Shown: piece after piece, positions 10,854-21,640 of the stretch
Layout: every line of letters begins with the position of its first letter
Position numbering within the stretch: the first letter of the stretch is position 1
NCBI GenBank assembly: GCA_021234155.1
Contig: JAJEKV010000050.1
Location: 9,207,109-9,271,108, forward strand
DNA from: Isoetes taiwanensis
Taxonomy: Eukaryota; Streptophyta; Lycopodiopsida; Isoetales; Isoetaceae
DNA length: 64,000 bases
Direction: 5' to 3'
Notes under the pieces: model-generated
The model's database searches: none
The model's input: the letters and a program-made list of their open reading frames with translations, nothing else
Told to the model about the DNA's origin: nothing
Translations under genes and position numbers: made by a program

Positions 10854-11541
10854 GTTTTGCTCAAGATCCATGAAAGTGCAGATGATTACTGTTATTATAT
10901 AGCCGAAAAACACAAAGGAGGTGTATATTCCATAAAACCATTCACTGTGAATCTAAGAAGCCAAAAGGTGTTTGGAAATGTAGGATTGACCAACGTGAAG
11001 CGGAGATTAACCTCCCCTTCAAGGGGGTTATGCAAATAACCCTCTGGGCTATGCAAAATAACCCGAGAGGGTTATTTGCATAACCCCCGTGAAGGGGAGG
11101 TTGACCTCCCTTGGCGAGAAGACGGGCCCCGCTGTTCACAAAGGAGCTTTGTTAGGCAGATCGGGCGACAGTTTAGTGATCAATGGAGGCTTGGCAAGGC
11201 CGATGCACCGAATCAAGGGCACGCAAGCTATGACGACGTTTTTCCAAGCGCCAGCCGACATTAGCTACGAGTTTTTATGTTTTCTTGTTTCATTGCAAAG
11301 ATTTTGCTTATTTCTACATATTCTTGGAAGATTTATGTACATGCTCATACTCTTCATCATCAAATCGTGCAGATCGTGAAGCACATCTTGGATTGCAGCA
11401 AAGAAAAGGCAAGCAAAGCAAAATGGCGCCTCTTCTTTAAAATCTCTTCTTCTTCTTCTTTAAGAAACAGTCGGCTATGGCGGAGCCATCCCTTGAAATA
11501 ATATTTTGCAGATGCAATTGCCGTATTGAAGCCCTGTGCCG
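10854..11541. repeat. Repeat R4, copy 1
   Basis: Matches 42856-43545 in direct orientation, from TTTTGCTCAAGATCCATGAA to a shared GATTGAAGCCCTGTGCCG. It contains a 94-base hairpin (11009-11102), a (TTC)n stretch near 11447 and acceptor-like ATTTTGCAG near 11510. Several short frames cross it but do not survive comparison of the two copies. Confidence 0.8.
11009..11102. repeat. 94-base near-perfect hairpin in R4 copy 1
   Basis: The left arm 11009-11048 (AACCTCCCCTTCAAGGGGGT and onward) pairs with the right arm 11065-11102. I see about one internal mismatch (CTTGAAGG against CGTGAAGG) and a loop of about 16 bases. The size and arm quality are in the range of a plant small-RNA precursor, but it lies in a repeat. 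The second copy at 43011-43120 keeps the arms and has a longer, changed loop. Confidence 0.8.
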
Positions 11542-12249
11542 AGGCTATTCCCCAGTATTAAGAGCAGAGTCGCTGCTAAGAAGGCTAAAAGTACATTCAA
11601 TATACAGGGTTTAAGAATATCATTTTAAAGAAGGCATTAGGCAGCAACGGAGACGTCCATCTTAGCTTATCTTATCTTAGGTATTAAATTTTTTATATTC
11701 TTCTGGAAATTGAAGGCAGATTCAGGTTTTTGTCTTAGATGACTCATTGCATCTAATGATTCATAGGGTTTGCAGATCATTCTGAACTCTCGGCCATAGC
11801 TGACATGCATTTCAAGAAATAGCCGCAATTATTGGATTTTCTAAGTATCCGTTGAACCGCTTAAGATTGTACAGTTTTATCTAAAAATATTGTGGCTGTC
11901 CTATGGCTTTTCTTTCCCTATGGTTGCAGATAGCTCATTCTTCCTCCGTGCTGAAGATGGTAAGGGCTTTCTTCTTTTGCTCCTCTTTTACAGGATGCTC
12001 GTAAGAGCGATGGCAAGCTTCAACTTACAGGAGGCACATAAGGGCAGCTCTGCTTCTTTGTTTTGAATAGGACGATTTTGAACAGGCATAATTGTTTCTG
12101 TGTGATTTTGAATAGACTACAAATAAACTCTCTATAATCTGTATATATTTTTTACAGTGAAAATTAAAAGTTTTAGTTTGATAAAATAGGAATATTCTAA
12201 AGATTATCATCTTATGAAGGAATATTCGAAAAGTTATCATTGATAATTT
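11542..12249. other. Unassigned stretch with a short AT-rich repeat
   Basis: No gene is recognised. At about 12188-12275 the unit GGAATATTC followed by ATTATCA recurs three times at ~31-base spacing. Further acceptor-like TGCAG motifs occur at about 11775 and 11930. Confidence 0.4.
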
Positions 12250-12658
12250 TTGGAATATTCTGAAGATTATCAAAGATGTTGTTCGTTCATATTTATTCAT
12301 AAAGTATGTCCACATTTGTTGTGGGTTCATACCTCTCATTCTTAACAAGATACTAGGTCCAACTTTGCATGCAATTATTCCTCTTGCTTCTCTAATCTTG
12401 CTATCAGAATATAGAAAACCAGCTTCTGACTTACCAGAACCTTCTGTAGGTAGGTTTACTCCCACCTTCTCCAATCTTCATTTTACCAAGCTTTGCAAGT
12501 ATCTCCTTTAAATCCTGTCCTTCTGGTGGCTGAACAATATCCATTAAACCCTCTGAATTTAATACCTCTTCTTTTTTTGTTTTCCAAACCTGAAAACCGG
12601 AACCACCAGAATACACCTCAATTGCATTAAGCAATGCAGCTCCGAACCTGGTAGTCAT
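12250..12658 (-). pseudogene. Ty1/copia gag N-terminal fragment, frameshifted
   Basis: On the minus strand the frame begins MTTRFGAALLNAIEVYSGG and continues with FQVWKTKKEEVLNSEGLMDI. This is the usual start of a copia gag (UBN2/DUF4219 type), in which a Trp-Lys pair is followed by an acidic segment and EGL-x-D(I/V). After a frameshift near 12440-12475 the frame resumes with SKIREARGIIACKVGPSILL and a W-x-x-x-x-x-KYE segment, matching the next helix of that domain. No zinc knuckle, protease or polymerase follows. It is a short relic between R4 and a LINE. Confidence 0.65.
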
Positions 12659-13032
12659 GATTTTTTGATCGATATCATCGTTAAATTTTTTATTTTTATT
12701 TTTGAGGGTAAGGATATATATTAATATAAATAAATTATACAGTGAATGTCCCCTTTAGGGATAGAAAGAATTGTCACTAATGGGGTTACCCCTCCAGTCC
12801 AATCTTGTACTCCGTGGCAGCAGTTCCAGTCTTCTCTAACCCTAGGTTACTGTAGGGTACCTCCCGTCTTCTCCCAGGGCTGATACTACCTAGTACTTTT
12901 GGCCACTTTCCAAGAAAGGTGGATGTAAGGATATCCCCAATGCATGATAGTTGAAATTCCAAACGGGTTTGCCTCTGCTGATCATTTATCCATCATGTGA
13001 GTCCCAATGGCATCTGAAGAACGAGTAAAAGC

Positions 13033-13384
13033 CTACCAGACTTCCGATCCTGTCCAGCTCTCTGTTGTAGTTGCATCCAAACTTACGGTGATGAGCCAGG
13101 CCATGAGAGCCACTTCTTGGTTGAACTGATTTTTTATTCTGTCTACTGATTTAGTTAAGCCACTAAGAGTTACTCCACATCGGTGTTTCCATATATACCA
13201 AAGAGATATGTTGTTAAGTGTTAGATGGATGATATCTTCCCCTAGGTTGACTAAGATTTCTGGCCATGATAATTGATGCATGTCCAGCCCAATGATTGGA
13301 CTGACCCATCTCCAGAAGTCGCTTATTTTAGGACAGAAGAAGAGGTGATCCAGTGTCTCTGAGGCGCCACAGCCCAATGGGCAT
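13033..13384 (-). pseudogene. LINE-1 zf-RVT domain (3' coding end)
   Basis: The frame reads C-P-L-G-C-G-A-S-E-T-L-D-H-L-F-F-C-P, the cysteine/histidine cluster of the zf-RVT domain of plant LINEs. It is followed by a tryptophan-rich helix (FWRWVSPIIG) and SLWYIWKHRCGVTLSG, typical of the C terminus. Its upstream part is cut exactly at the inserted element: the codon TGC of the first cysteine abuts the TTA target site at 13384-13386. About 350 bases of 3' untranslated sequence follow to 12687. Confidence 0.8.
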
Positions 13385-13386
13385 TA

Positions 13387-15222
13387 GGGCGGATTTAGGG
13401 TCTCAAAATGGCCCATAACTTGGATGCCAGAATTCCACGTCATGTTTCTCGCGACCAATGATGTTTGCGCATTTTTTTCCAAAGTCAGTATTAGTTGGCA
13501 AGGAGCAGGCTTACTTGGCATCCACATGGCGAAATTTCATAGGACATGTTTGTGCATTCATTGCAACCACATTAATGGCCTGCATTTTTCGAAAATCGTA
13601 TCGCGGACCAAAGTAATGGCTACTTTTTCCGCCTACTGTGCACAATCCCACATGCACCAACCACCTTTTCAAATTTTGGCACCAAGATTTCCATTGTTCA
13701 CATTAGCGCCGTTACGTGCATTTGGAATCCAAGTCTCCAATAGTGTCTGTGTTTTTGCCCCATTTACAGAACACTCAAGGTCAAGAAGTAGGAAAGGTTC
13801 ATGGGTGAGTATATTATAGCATCGATGAGGGGCAAGCATAGAGTTAAGCGACAACGGCGAGTGATGTCGCGGCAAGCAAGCGTCACGTTACATGCCATGT
13901 TTTTACTACCCAAATTTTCATTCTGAAGTTTTCCTACTTTTCAGCTCTTCCCATTCATCGTATTGCTCCCTGCCATTCGTTCTTACAATTCAACGACCGA
14001 TCTGTATCTTTTACTTTTTTTGCATCCATCATTGCTCCTAGTACTCCTACATTGCTTCTGCAGTTCATCACTTACAAAACAATAAAGGCATGATGGTGGA
14101 AGGATACCTATCCATAGGCTCGTGGGTGAGAATGCTATTCTTAACGAAGGGTGACTATGGAGTTACGTCGCCGGAGCGACATTCATCAATGAATAGGTAG
14201 AACTATAGGATTCAAAATAAATGCTATTGCAAAAAAAAAGGGAAGGGAGGGGGGGAAGGGATTTGAAGAGGAGGATATTTGCAAATTTGCACCCTCAATA
14301 ATACATGGATCACACCATGCGAAAATGCATATGCACTTTGTAAATGTGTAGTGAGATTTCGCGTCATGTGATCCTTGCTTCTTTTTTCTTCCCTCTTCTT
14401 GATTTATATTCACCCACTGAATCAAATATTTTTCTTTGGCCTATATTTATCAGATGTCGGGCCTTTGGATCAGTTAACACAAAGTGTCACATATGGAAAC
14501 ATTGTTAGGTTTGATAAAATAACATAAAACTCTTATTTAATAAAGCTTTGGTTGTTGGTAAAGTGTTGGCTTATTGATTAAGTGTTTGTATTTTGCTTTT
14601 GGGACCCTCTTTGAAAAAGTTTAGTTCATAAAACATAATATTATTTGGAATGATACATATTTTATATGCAAATGGGAGACTATTTATGAGGGACTTGGTG
14701 TTATTATCTATTGACAACAAACAAGAAAGTGGATCACACCATGCGAATTTAGTATATTCCAACCTTTTAGCTTATACAAAATTCGTTTGGTGTGATCCTT
14801 TTGGAAAAAGATGACTTCCTATAGTAAAATTACTTTGATTATCTTTTAATAAAAGAAATATATATGTGTCTTATTTGAAGTTAAGTGTGGATATGTGACG
14901 CGCTCATTTATTGATAAAGTGTTTGCTTTTTGAAAAGGGCTAATAACTTTATGTACTACTAGAGTTGGTAAAGTATTTTAGATGCAAATAAGAAGGGGTA
15001 CTTGTGTTTAAGTTTAATTTGACAACAAGCAAGAAAGCATCACACCATGCGAAATGATTGTGTTCTATTTTTTTTTACATTGTATTATTCGCTTGATGTG
15101 ATCCTTCTTAAAAAAAAAATATGCTCTTTGAAAAGGACTAATAACTTTATGCACTTGGAGTGGTAAAGCATTAAATGAGAAGGGGTACTTGTGTTTAATT
15201 TTAATTTGACAACAAATAAATT
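13387..15222. mobile_element. PIF/Harbinger-like element A (left part only)
   Basis: The left terminus is TTA|GGGCGGATTTAGGGTCTC and matches the left end of element B at 56553. It continues colinearly with 56553-57378 and 59510-60556, interrupted there by a LINE. It ends at 15222 in the middle of what is internal sequence in B, with no right terminal repeat, where LINE-1 coding resumes. It carries three of the ~68-base stem-loops typical of this family. No transposase is visible. Confidence 0.75.
14307..15104. repeat. Stem-loop repeats in element A
   Basis: Three stem-loops at 14307-14374, 14731-14798 and 15038-15104 each begin with (G)GATCACACCATGCGAA or a close variant. Each ends about 68 bases on with a near-complement such as TTCGTTTGGTGTGATCC. 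Loops differ widely while the stems are kept. Intervening DNA is itself repetitive (TTTAATTTGACAACAA and TAATAACTTTATG segments recur). Confidence 0.85.
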
Positions 15223-16289
15223 TGTGCTTCATCCTCCTCTATTGCTTTGACTTTGATGCTTAATTCTTCCTCAAGATTCTAATGTGTAGAATTAAATGGG
15301 TCGGAGACTAAATCTTGTTTCACTTGTCGGATTTGATTGTACAGATCAGCTTTAGATCTTTGGAATTCCTGGACCCGCTCTCTGCCCCATTTCTTTATCC
15401 AATCCTTCATTAGTGCACTTTTTCTAATCCATGCTTTCATAGTAGGAAGCTCATCTTCTCTTGGTTGTGTCGTAATGAATTCTCTGAATGGAATGGAGAA
15501 TGCTTCCTTTCCTAAGAGGCCAGTATTGAATTTAAAGGGAACATTGCCCCTTCTTCTTGCAGTGGGAAGCTCCTCAAGTATTAGTTTTTGTGGCACATGG
15601 TCAGACTGCGAGAAGGCAAGGTCCCCTTCCACATAGCATTTATCCATGAACGGGGCCGACTTTTTGGCTAGATAGAACCTATCCAAGAGGCAGTAGACTC
15701 AGTCCATGCCCTTCTGCTTATTTGACCAACAGTATGGGGTATTCGATGGTGGGAGAAGGACAAATCCATTGTTATTGAGAAGGGAGTCCCATGCTACCCT
15801 CTCTTCCCCTAAGAGTTCCTAATCAGCCCTAGCTTTTGGGCCCATATATCTGTCATGTTGAGGTCACCCCCGAAAATCCAATTTTCCCCTGGTTGGCTAA
15901 TTAGCCACGTGTTTATTTCTCTCCATAGCATAGCTCTTTCTGCAGGCTTGTTGGTGGCATATACATTAATCAATCCCCAATGGGTTTCATCTGTTTCAAA
16001 TTGTACTGCATGCTGCCTCCCGTCAGTCCCCACATGTTGAAGATTGCTTGTTAGCCCTCTCCATAAGATTCCCGTCCCCCCTTTGGTACCTCTAGTTGCA
16101 CAGGTGAGAGAGGAATATTGGCTACCAACCATCCTCCTAACGAACTAGATTCAAAATCCGAGAGCCTGTGTTCTTGTATAAGGATGACATCAGGATGACA
16201 TCAGCATTAATAGATCTTAGAGCTGCAAGGACTCTGGCCCTTTTCAGCACGCCCTTAATTCCACGAAGGTTCCACGAGACTATTTTCAT
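15223..16289 (-). pseudogene. LINE-1 endonuclease domain and linker, frameshifted
   Basis: The ATG at 16289 opens MKIVSWNLRGIKGVLKRAR, the start of an exonuclease/endonuclease/phosphatase domain (W-N-x-R-G). An 11-base tandem duplication at 16182-16203 shifts the frame just before the Q-E-H motif. The frame then continues through GDLNMTD (about 15850) and LDRFYLAKK to SDHVPQKLILEE (about 15600), the usual closing motifs of LINE endonucleases. The linker runs to 15223 with one in-frame TAG at 15280. At least two further frame changes lie near 15810-15690. The core catalytic motifs are recognisable but the gene cannot be translated intact. Confidence 0.85.
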
Positions 16290-16319
16290 TATTCTTAGTC
16301 CACATCAAATCCCCATGCA

Positions 16320-17120
16320 CACCCAAGAAAGTACGGGTCCCTACCCTACCCTCCCTTTCCCTGCTCTTGTATCGCACCTATCCCCACTCAGCATAACTAT
16401 CTGTCTAGCCTTGACCTTTGGGGTACCCCTACCCCAAATCATGACGTTGGATTTGTTTCCATCTCCTTTTTTATTCATCTTCTTGTTCCCACTTACATTC
16501 ATCATGCGGGTGCTAGATTGACCCTACCATCCCGGGGTGTATGGGCTTTCCCAATCCCATGTCTGTATGTAATCCCCCTCTCCCAAGGAGGGCTTGACCC
16601 AACTTATATACATTGGGGCATACCCCGTACCTGTAGCCTTAGCTTTGGGATTATTCCTACCCCAAATCATAACCTTAGCATTGTTCTCATCTCCTTTTTT
16701 GTTTATCTTCTTGTTCATACTTCCATTTGTAAGGGTGGGTGCAATATTGGCCCTAGCATTATGGGCTTCTCCAACCCCGTGCCTGAATGTAATCCCCCCT
16801 CCCTCATTCGCTAGATTGAGCCCTTTGAGGACTAAGGCAAGTGGTTTCAAGTTAGAAGCAAACGATACCGAATAGTTTTAGGGGTTGCAGGAGGAGGGGT
16901 AACAACGCATGATGATTGCATTATTTGTAGGCCCGGCTCTTGTGATTCTTGTTACCATAATGTCCAATTGTTTGAGGTGTTTCACTCTGCCATGATCCAT
17001 ATTACTTTCAGCCATGAACTTATCAGCAGCACATCCCAAACCCTTTACATAATAAGATTGACCCATACAAATGGCAACCCAAACATCCGAGAACAATTGG
17101 TTTAAAACTGTTATCTGCAT
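16320..17120 (-). pseudogene. LINE-1 ORF1 remnant with internal duplication
   Basis: Minus-strand frames here include a Lys/Asn-rich segment NKKINKKGDENNAKVMIWGR that recurs in diverged form about 240 bases away (near 16380-16520), so ORF1 carries an internal repeat. It sits immediately 5' of the endonuclease start, where ORF1 of a plant LINE is expected. I do not see a clear zinc knuckle. Several frame changes make it a relic. Confidence 0.45.
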
Positions 17121-17271
17121 TGATCATGTTGACATTGTAAATTTCATTACAAAAAAAGGGCATATGCCATATATCTTGATACTATTCAGCTCCATTTTCC
17201 TGTTTGTGTTAAGGTATCTTCCCAACTTTGCAATTCTCGCTGCCTCCAAACAGCTACACAGGCAATTTTGA

Positions 17272-18118
17272 TTCTCTGAATTCTTTTCTGCTTGATGGGT
17301 CTCTAAATTCGAGTGACAATCCTTAAATCGAGCCTGATCGAGTTGGTTTTAGTTTGCTTGCTACCTCCAATCATATGCAAACCATTTTATCTCTAAACAG
17401 TTGCATAACCAATTTCGGTTCAGGGAATTCTGTAGCAGAGGAGTTGCTTTTGGGTAAACAATCTAAGCCGTCGAAGTCAGATGGGCAATCTTAGCCATCT
17501 ATTGGGGTTTTGAATCCCTATTATTTTAATGGTTCTATCTACCTAAATTACGAGCATTCCAATTTCAATGCCTTAATTTTTGTTAATCCAAACAAACTTT
17601 GATGTGCTCGGTAACCGTCGATTTCAAGGTTTTCGGCTGGTAAACCGGGCGGCGGCGTCGGGAGCCTCACTATACCTATTATGAATCGAATCGAATTGAA
17701 TACACTATTGGGCCGGTCCTATTATGGAGGGTTAGCCCGATAATGCATTTTCCATGTAGTTATATATCAATACTTATGGGCCTCCTCTAAATGGTTGGTG
17801 CATTCATTTCTACCTGCCTTGGTTATGCTCAGTATATCCTTTGGGCGCGTACGCATCTGTTATAGCATGACACCCTTTCTTGTGCATGCTCATGCTGTGT
17901 TTCTCAATCATATTCGGCCCCAGAACAATGCATCAATGGAGTTCATCGGGCATCCAAATTTAAGCAAAACTATGACCTGATGCCACAGAGGCCAGAAACA
18001 GGGATTTTTTTAGCATGTATGATATCCATATTCAATTAGACAAAATCCATGTCCTCAACCTTCCCATATTAATTCTTCAATATTAAGTCCAAGAACATGC
18101 AAGTCCATCTATGCATGA
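17272..18118. other. Unassigned stretch
   Basis: No gene, hairpin or strong repeat is recognised. Two loosely similar segments (CTGCCTCCAAACAGCTACAC near 17240, CTACCTCCAATCATATGCAA near 17363) suggest an old duplication. Confidence 0.3.
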
Positions 18119-18256
18119 GTTTGCCCCATTTACAGAACACTCAAGGTCAAGAAGTAGGAAAGGTTCATGGGTGAGTATATTATAGCATCGATGAGGGGCA
18201 AGCATAGAGTTAAGCGACAACAGCGAGGCGATGTGCGGCAAGCAAACGTACGTTAC
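18119..18256. repeat. Fragment of the PIF-like element's left region
   Basis: Matches 13758-13893 (CCCATTTACAGAACACTCAAG onward) and is fused at its right end to repeat R2 just before GCTGAAATTTTGC. This is another block-exchange junction. Confidence 0.75.
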
Positions 18257-19225
18257 ATGCTGAAATTTTGCTTTCACAAAGTGGAATAAGAATACTACAT
18301 TTTTTCGCACGTACGACTTTTTTAGCTATGCACGTTGCAGCCAGATTGGATCAGTGTTGACGTGGAAGGGCATCAAACCCTTGATTTTACTGAAGTATAT
18401 AGAAACCTACTCCACCAGAAGGTTTCTGGAAGAAACCTAGCGGCGGCGCCACTCGCGGGCCGGCGGCGCCGCCATGTTTCTTCCATAAACCTTCTGGTGG
18501 CGTAGGTTTCTATACGTGGCCTTCTGCACCCACCGATTCCCCCAAATTCATGTTTGATCTTGCAAATCCGACTGCAGAGATGAAGAATGCAAAACATACT
18601 CTTAACCATCATTCAAATAAATTGGGATTATGTCTTAATTTTGGGACAAATTTTATATTGCATGTTTTTAGTAGCATATTCAAATTCACAAATTTCATGT
18701 CAAAAGTATGAAAACGTAATAACATATTACTTAGAAAATAGACAATATTTCACAATATAGCACCTCCAATGAGTTATTAACTTTTCCTTTGGCACCTCCA
18801 ATGAGTTTCGCAAATGGAACATCATAATAAGAAAAAAGAATCCATTATATATTTTATAGAATTACAATTTTTGTCCATCCATTATCCCAGCAACTTGCAT
18901 AGCTCATTTTTTAGATTGATGGTTCAAAAATCATCCTAGCATACATATAATAGCACCATGTAGCATTTCCATCAAAGCTACAAAGACCACAAAAACAAGT
19001 ATTAATTTTTCAAAATTGGCATGAAAAATGAAACTCACAATTAAGAAGTTGGTTGGTAAGAAGAGACGAGCTGCCCAAAAAAAAAAAAGGTCTCTAAGTT
19101 AGTGTCATATCACAATTTCAAACTAGAAGACATAGTGCCAATACCAAACATGTTTCAGATTCCTATATATAAGTTCCAATTAGCCATGCACAGCTAGAAT
19201 GGTTTAAAAAATGTATGTGTGCTTC
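18257..19225. repeat. Repeat R2, copy 2 (uninterrupted)
   Basis: Colinear with 3254-4065 plus 5628-5827. It lacks the poly(A) retroposon and shows the intact target AAAAATGAAACTCACAATT. It joins R3 directly at TGTGCTTC. Confidence 0.85.
18397..18514. repeat. 118-base long-arm hairpin in R2 copy 2
   Basis: The left arm 18397-18450 starts TATAGAAACCTACTCCACC and the right arm 18462-18514 is its near-complement, ending GTAGGTTTCTATA. There are only a few mismatches, and the GC-rich loop is about 11 bases. It is conserved but degraded in R2 copy 1. Confidence 0.85.
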
Positions 19226-19399
19226 TCTTTTGTGCTTTCTCTTGCAGGTTCTTGCTCGATCCATGGCTTCCCCTTTCATCCTTTCACCCTGCACATGTGA
19301 TCCTTTGATTCGTCATCAACCGTGCTACTTGGATTCGTGCTTGGGTAGGCACTTCGTTGCTGATTCCAGAGCTTCAGATGGTCCTTTCGGCATTTGTTC

Positions 19400-20314
19400 C
19401 AGGGTATTTTTTAACCTCCTTACATATTTGATGGGGCGTAAAATATTGGCCACTACTTACCTTAAATAATTTGATAAGCGTAGTTTGGTCTGGCCCTTTT
19501 CCAAATCATTATAGCAAAAGGTCGTAACTTAAATGGCGAAATCATGAAACTATTTTTTTTTTCAAGAATTTGAATTGGCCACATCCATACATCAAAAATG
19601 TAAAGATGATAGCCACGTCACTAAGATGATATCTAGTTTCTATGACGTTCTATACAAATACATGCTACACTTCTCTAATTAAGATTGCTACACTTCTCTA
19701 ACTAAGATTACTATAAGATCATTTGAATGTTCTAAACATGTTGAATTTAGGCAGAAGCGCAAATGGATTTGGTAGGACAGATCTCACCCAAAGCCATAAT
19801 GCAGGCACTTGGTAAATGGAAACTAACCTTGATTTGAATTGGGGTGATGAAGAGCATATTCGAGCTAGATGACGAAGAACAAATTTGGGATGTAAATTGC
19901 AAATCGAAGAGAGAAAAAAAAAAAAAAAAAAAAAAAAAAAAGAAAGAACGAAATACTACATTATTAGATATGCTTTTAGAATTTTAGGGCTAAACTCAAA
20001 TAGATTTCAACCCCCTACAAGTGGCAAAATTAAGTCTCTATTCTTGGTCAATATAGAGCTTGGCCATAGCCCTTAAAATGGCCACCACAACAAGTTGCTA
20101 GTGCACATAACATTTCGGAATGGCCACGCCATAGGGGTTTGAAGATTTGGCAAATATCAAATTGGCCACTTATGAAGTAAATTTAATTAAATGGTACTTT
20201 GAACTGGCCACCACCCTTTGGGAGAATGCATCCTACTCAGGCGTGGCCGACTATTTTACGAAATATGTGAATGTGTGGCCAACTGGCCCGCCGTGGCCAC
20301 TAAAAAATACCCTG
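19400..20314. mobile_element. Non-autonomous hAT-superfamily element, intact ends
   Basis: The ends are perfect 14-bp inverted repeats, CAGGGTATTTTTTA at 19400-19413 and its complement at 20301-20314. They are flanked by an exact 8-bp target duplication ATTTGTTC at 19392-19399 and 20315-20322. R3 copy 1 shows the empty site with a single ATTTGTTC. CAGGG termini and 8-bp duplications are diagnostic of hAT. The element has no transposase frame. It contains about ten GGCCA/TGGCC motifs in both orientations, probably sub-terminal binding sites, and a poly(A) run at about 19915-19940. It would need a transposase from elsewhere. Confidence 0.93.
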
Positions 20315-21381
20315 ATTTGTTCTTGAGGCAGTTTTACTATATGGCTCTTCTGGTAATTCAAAGCTCCATTCCATCTCTGTGCTCACTAATCTGACAAAGA
20401 TAAGCTCTATTTCGATCTGCCCATTTCTTATAAAATATTTTTGAATACTCTACTGCCCTGTAAAAGTTCTCGACTATTTTTCTCGCACTTAATCCAAGAT
20501 TCTGAGTCCCTGATCTAAATCAAAAGCCAATAAGCCATTCGAACTCCTCTGCTGCAGGCCTGTCTGAGGAAGAAGAAGCGAGATTCGTTCTAGATATCAT
20601 CTGAGCAAAATCCATCATTGATTTTAGCTTGAACAAATTCGTGCGAAAGCGGACCCATTTGAGCAAAATTCATCCGAGCAAATAAATCGAGGCAAAATCC
20701 CTTACGAGCGGATGCGACCTCTTCACCAGAAAGATAAAACTCCTAGTTCTATTTGTTAGCATGGTTCCAATTATACAAATCCCTGTCATGATTATGTACA
20801 TGTCGATCGGAATACCAGACACCAGAACAGACCCATTCATCAGGGTTTTGTACCGAATCTGTGATGAAATGAAGTGAAGTGAAGAGATTTACGTTATGGC
20901 GGCTATTTTGGCGCTTGGCTTTCCTGTCATAAAGACATCCTACTATAATCCCGAGAAAATCGGAGAGATCATTTTGGATTTGATACGAGGGAGAATGTTG
21001 TTAATATAGTGCCCCAAAGCTTTTCAACACGAAAAGCTCGATCTTGTTTACGGGACGTTTGACACCATGTTCACCAGGTCCATATTTTTCCCTTTCTAAT
21101 TTCTTCTATTTCGAATTGCAGCAAGCAAGTTCTGCGTGCTCAATCCTCCTGAATTTCTTGCATGTCCTTTGTGATTGGGCTTCTTCCTCATGCAAATATA
21201 ATTGGTGATCCATAGTTTTAGATGTTGGGTTTGCAACCTAGTCAAGCATAAGAGGGAATGTAAAACACGCTAAGCGTGATTTAGAGAGGAGTGAATCATA
21301 AATCATGGTGAGCTTTGCATGCTTTATAGAATAGCATCGATCCGAGCCATCGGATCGCCATTCTGGGAAGGGACGAGCTAT

Positions 21382-21389
21382 TATATAAG
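21382..21389 (+). promoter_or_regulatory. TATA box in R3 copy 2
   Basis: Same TATATAAG and context as 8060-8067. Conservation between copies in an otherwise non-coding repeat supports a promoter. Confidence 0.5.
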
Positions 21390-21640
21390 GCCATTTCCTC
21401 TTTCGGACCGGTTATCGGCGTCTTCTCGCAGTAGCTCTTCTTCTATTCTCGTTGCTTTCAATCTTCCTCTTCCTTTTCCTCATACTCTACCATGATCCCA
21501 TCTTCCTTTCTACTTCTGTTCTCGTTGCTTTCAATCTTCCTCTTTCCATCCTTTTCCTCATACTCTACCCTGATCCCATCTTCCTTTCTAATCCTTTTAT
21601 CCATGACTCTAGCATTCAGCTGTCAGATATGGCTTTCACA

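Larger units (their letters stand above)
12687..17271 (-). mobile_element. LINE-1 (first LINE), interrupted and internally deleted
   Basis: Read right to left it has an ORF1 remnant (about 17120-16320), an endonuclease starting at 16289, a linker to 15223, then a foreign DNA element (15222-13387), then the zf-RVT domain (13384 to about 13033) and a 3' end near 12687 with an A/T-rich tail. The reverse transcriptase domain, normally about 2 kb between linker and zf-RVT, is missing. The inserted PIF-like element is also missing its right end, so a single deletion probably removed both. The 5' limit is uncertain. Confidence 0.75.
19218..21640. repeat. Repeat R3, copy 2 (contains a hAT element)
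   Basis: Colinear with 6813-8323 except for the 915-bp hAT element at 19400-20314 and its 8-bp target duplication. A TATA box (21382-21389) and the pyrimidine-rich repeat are conserved. Confidence 0.85.
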
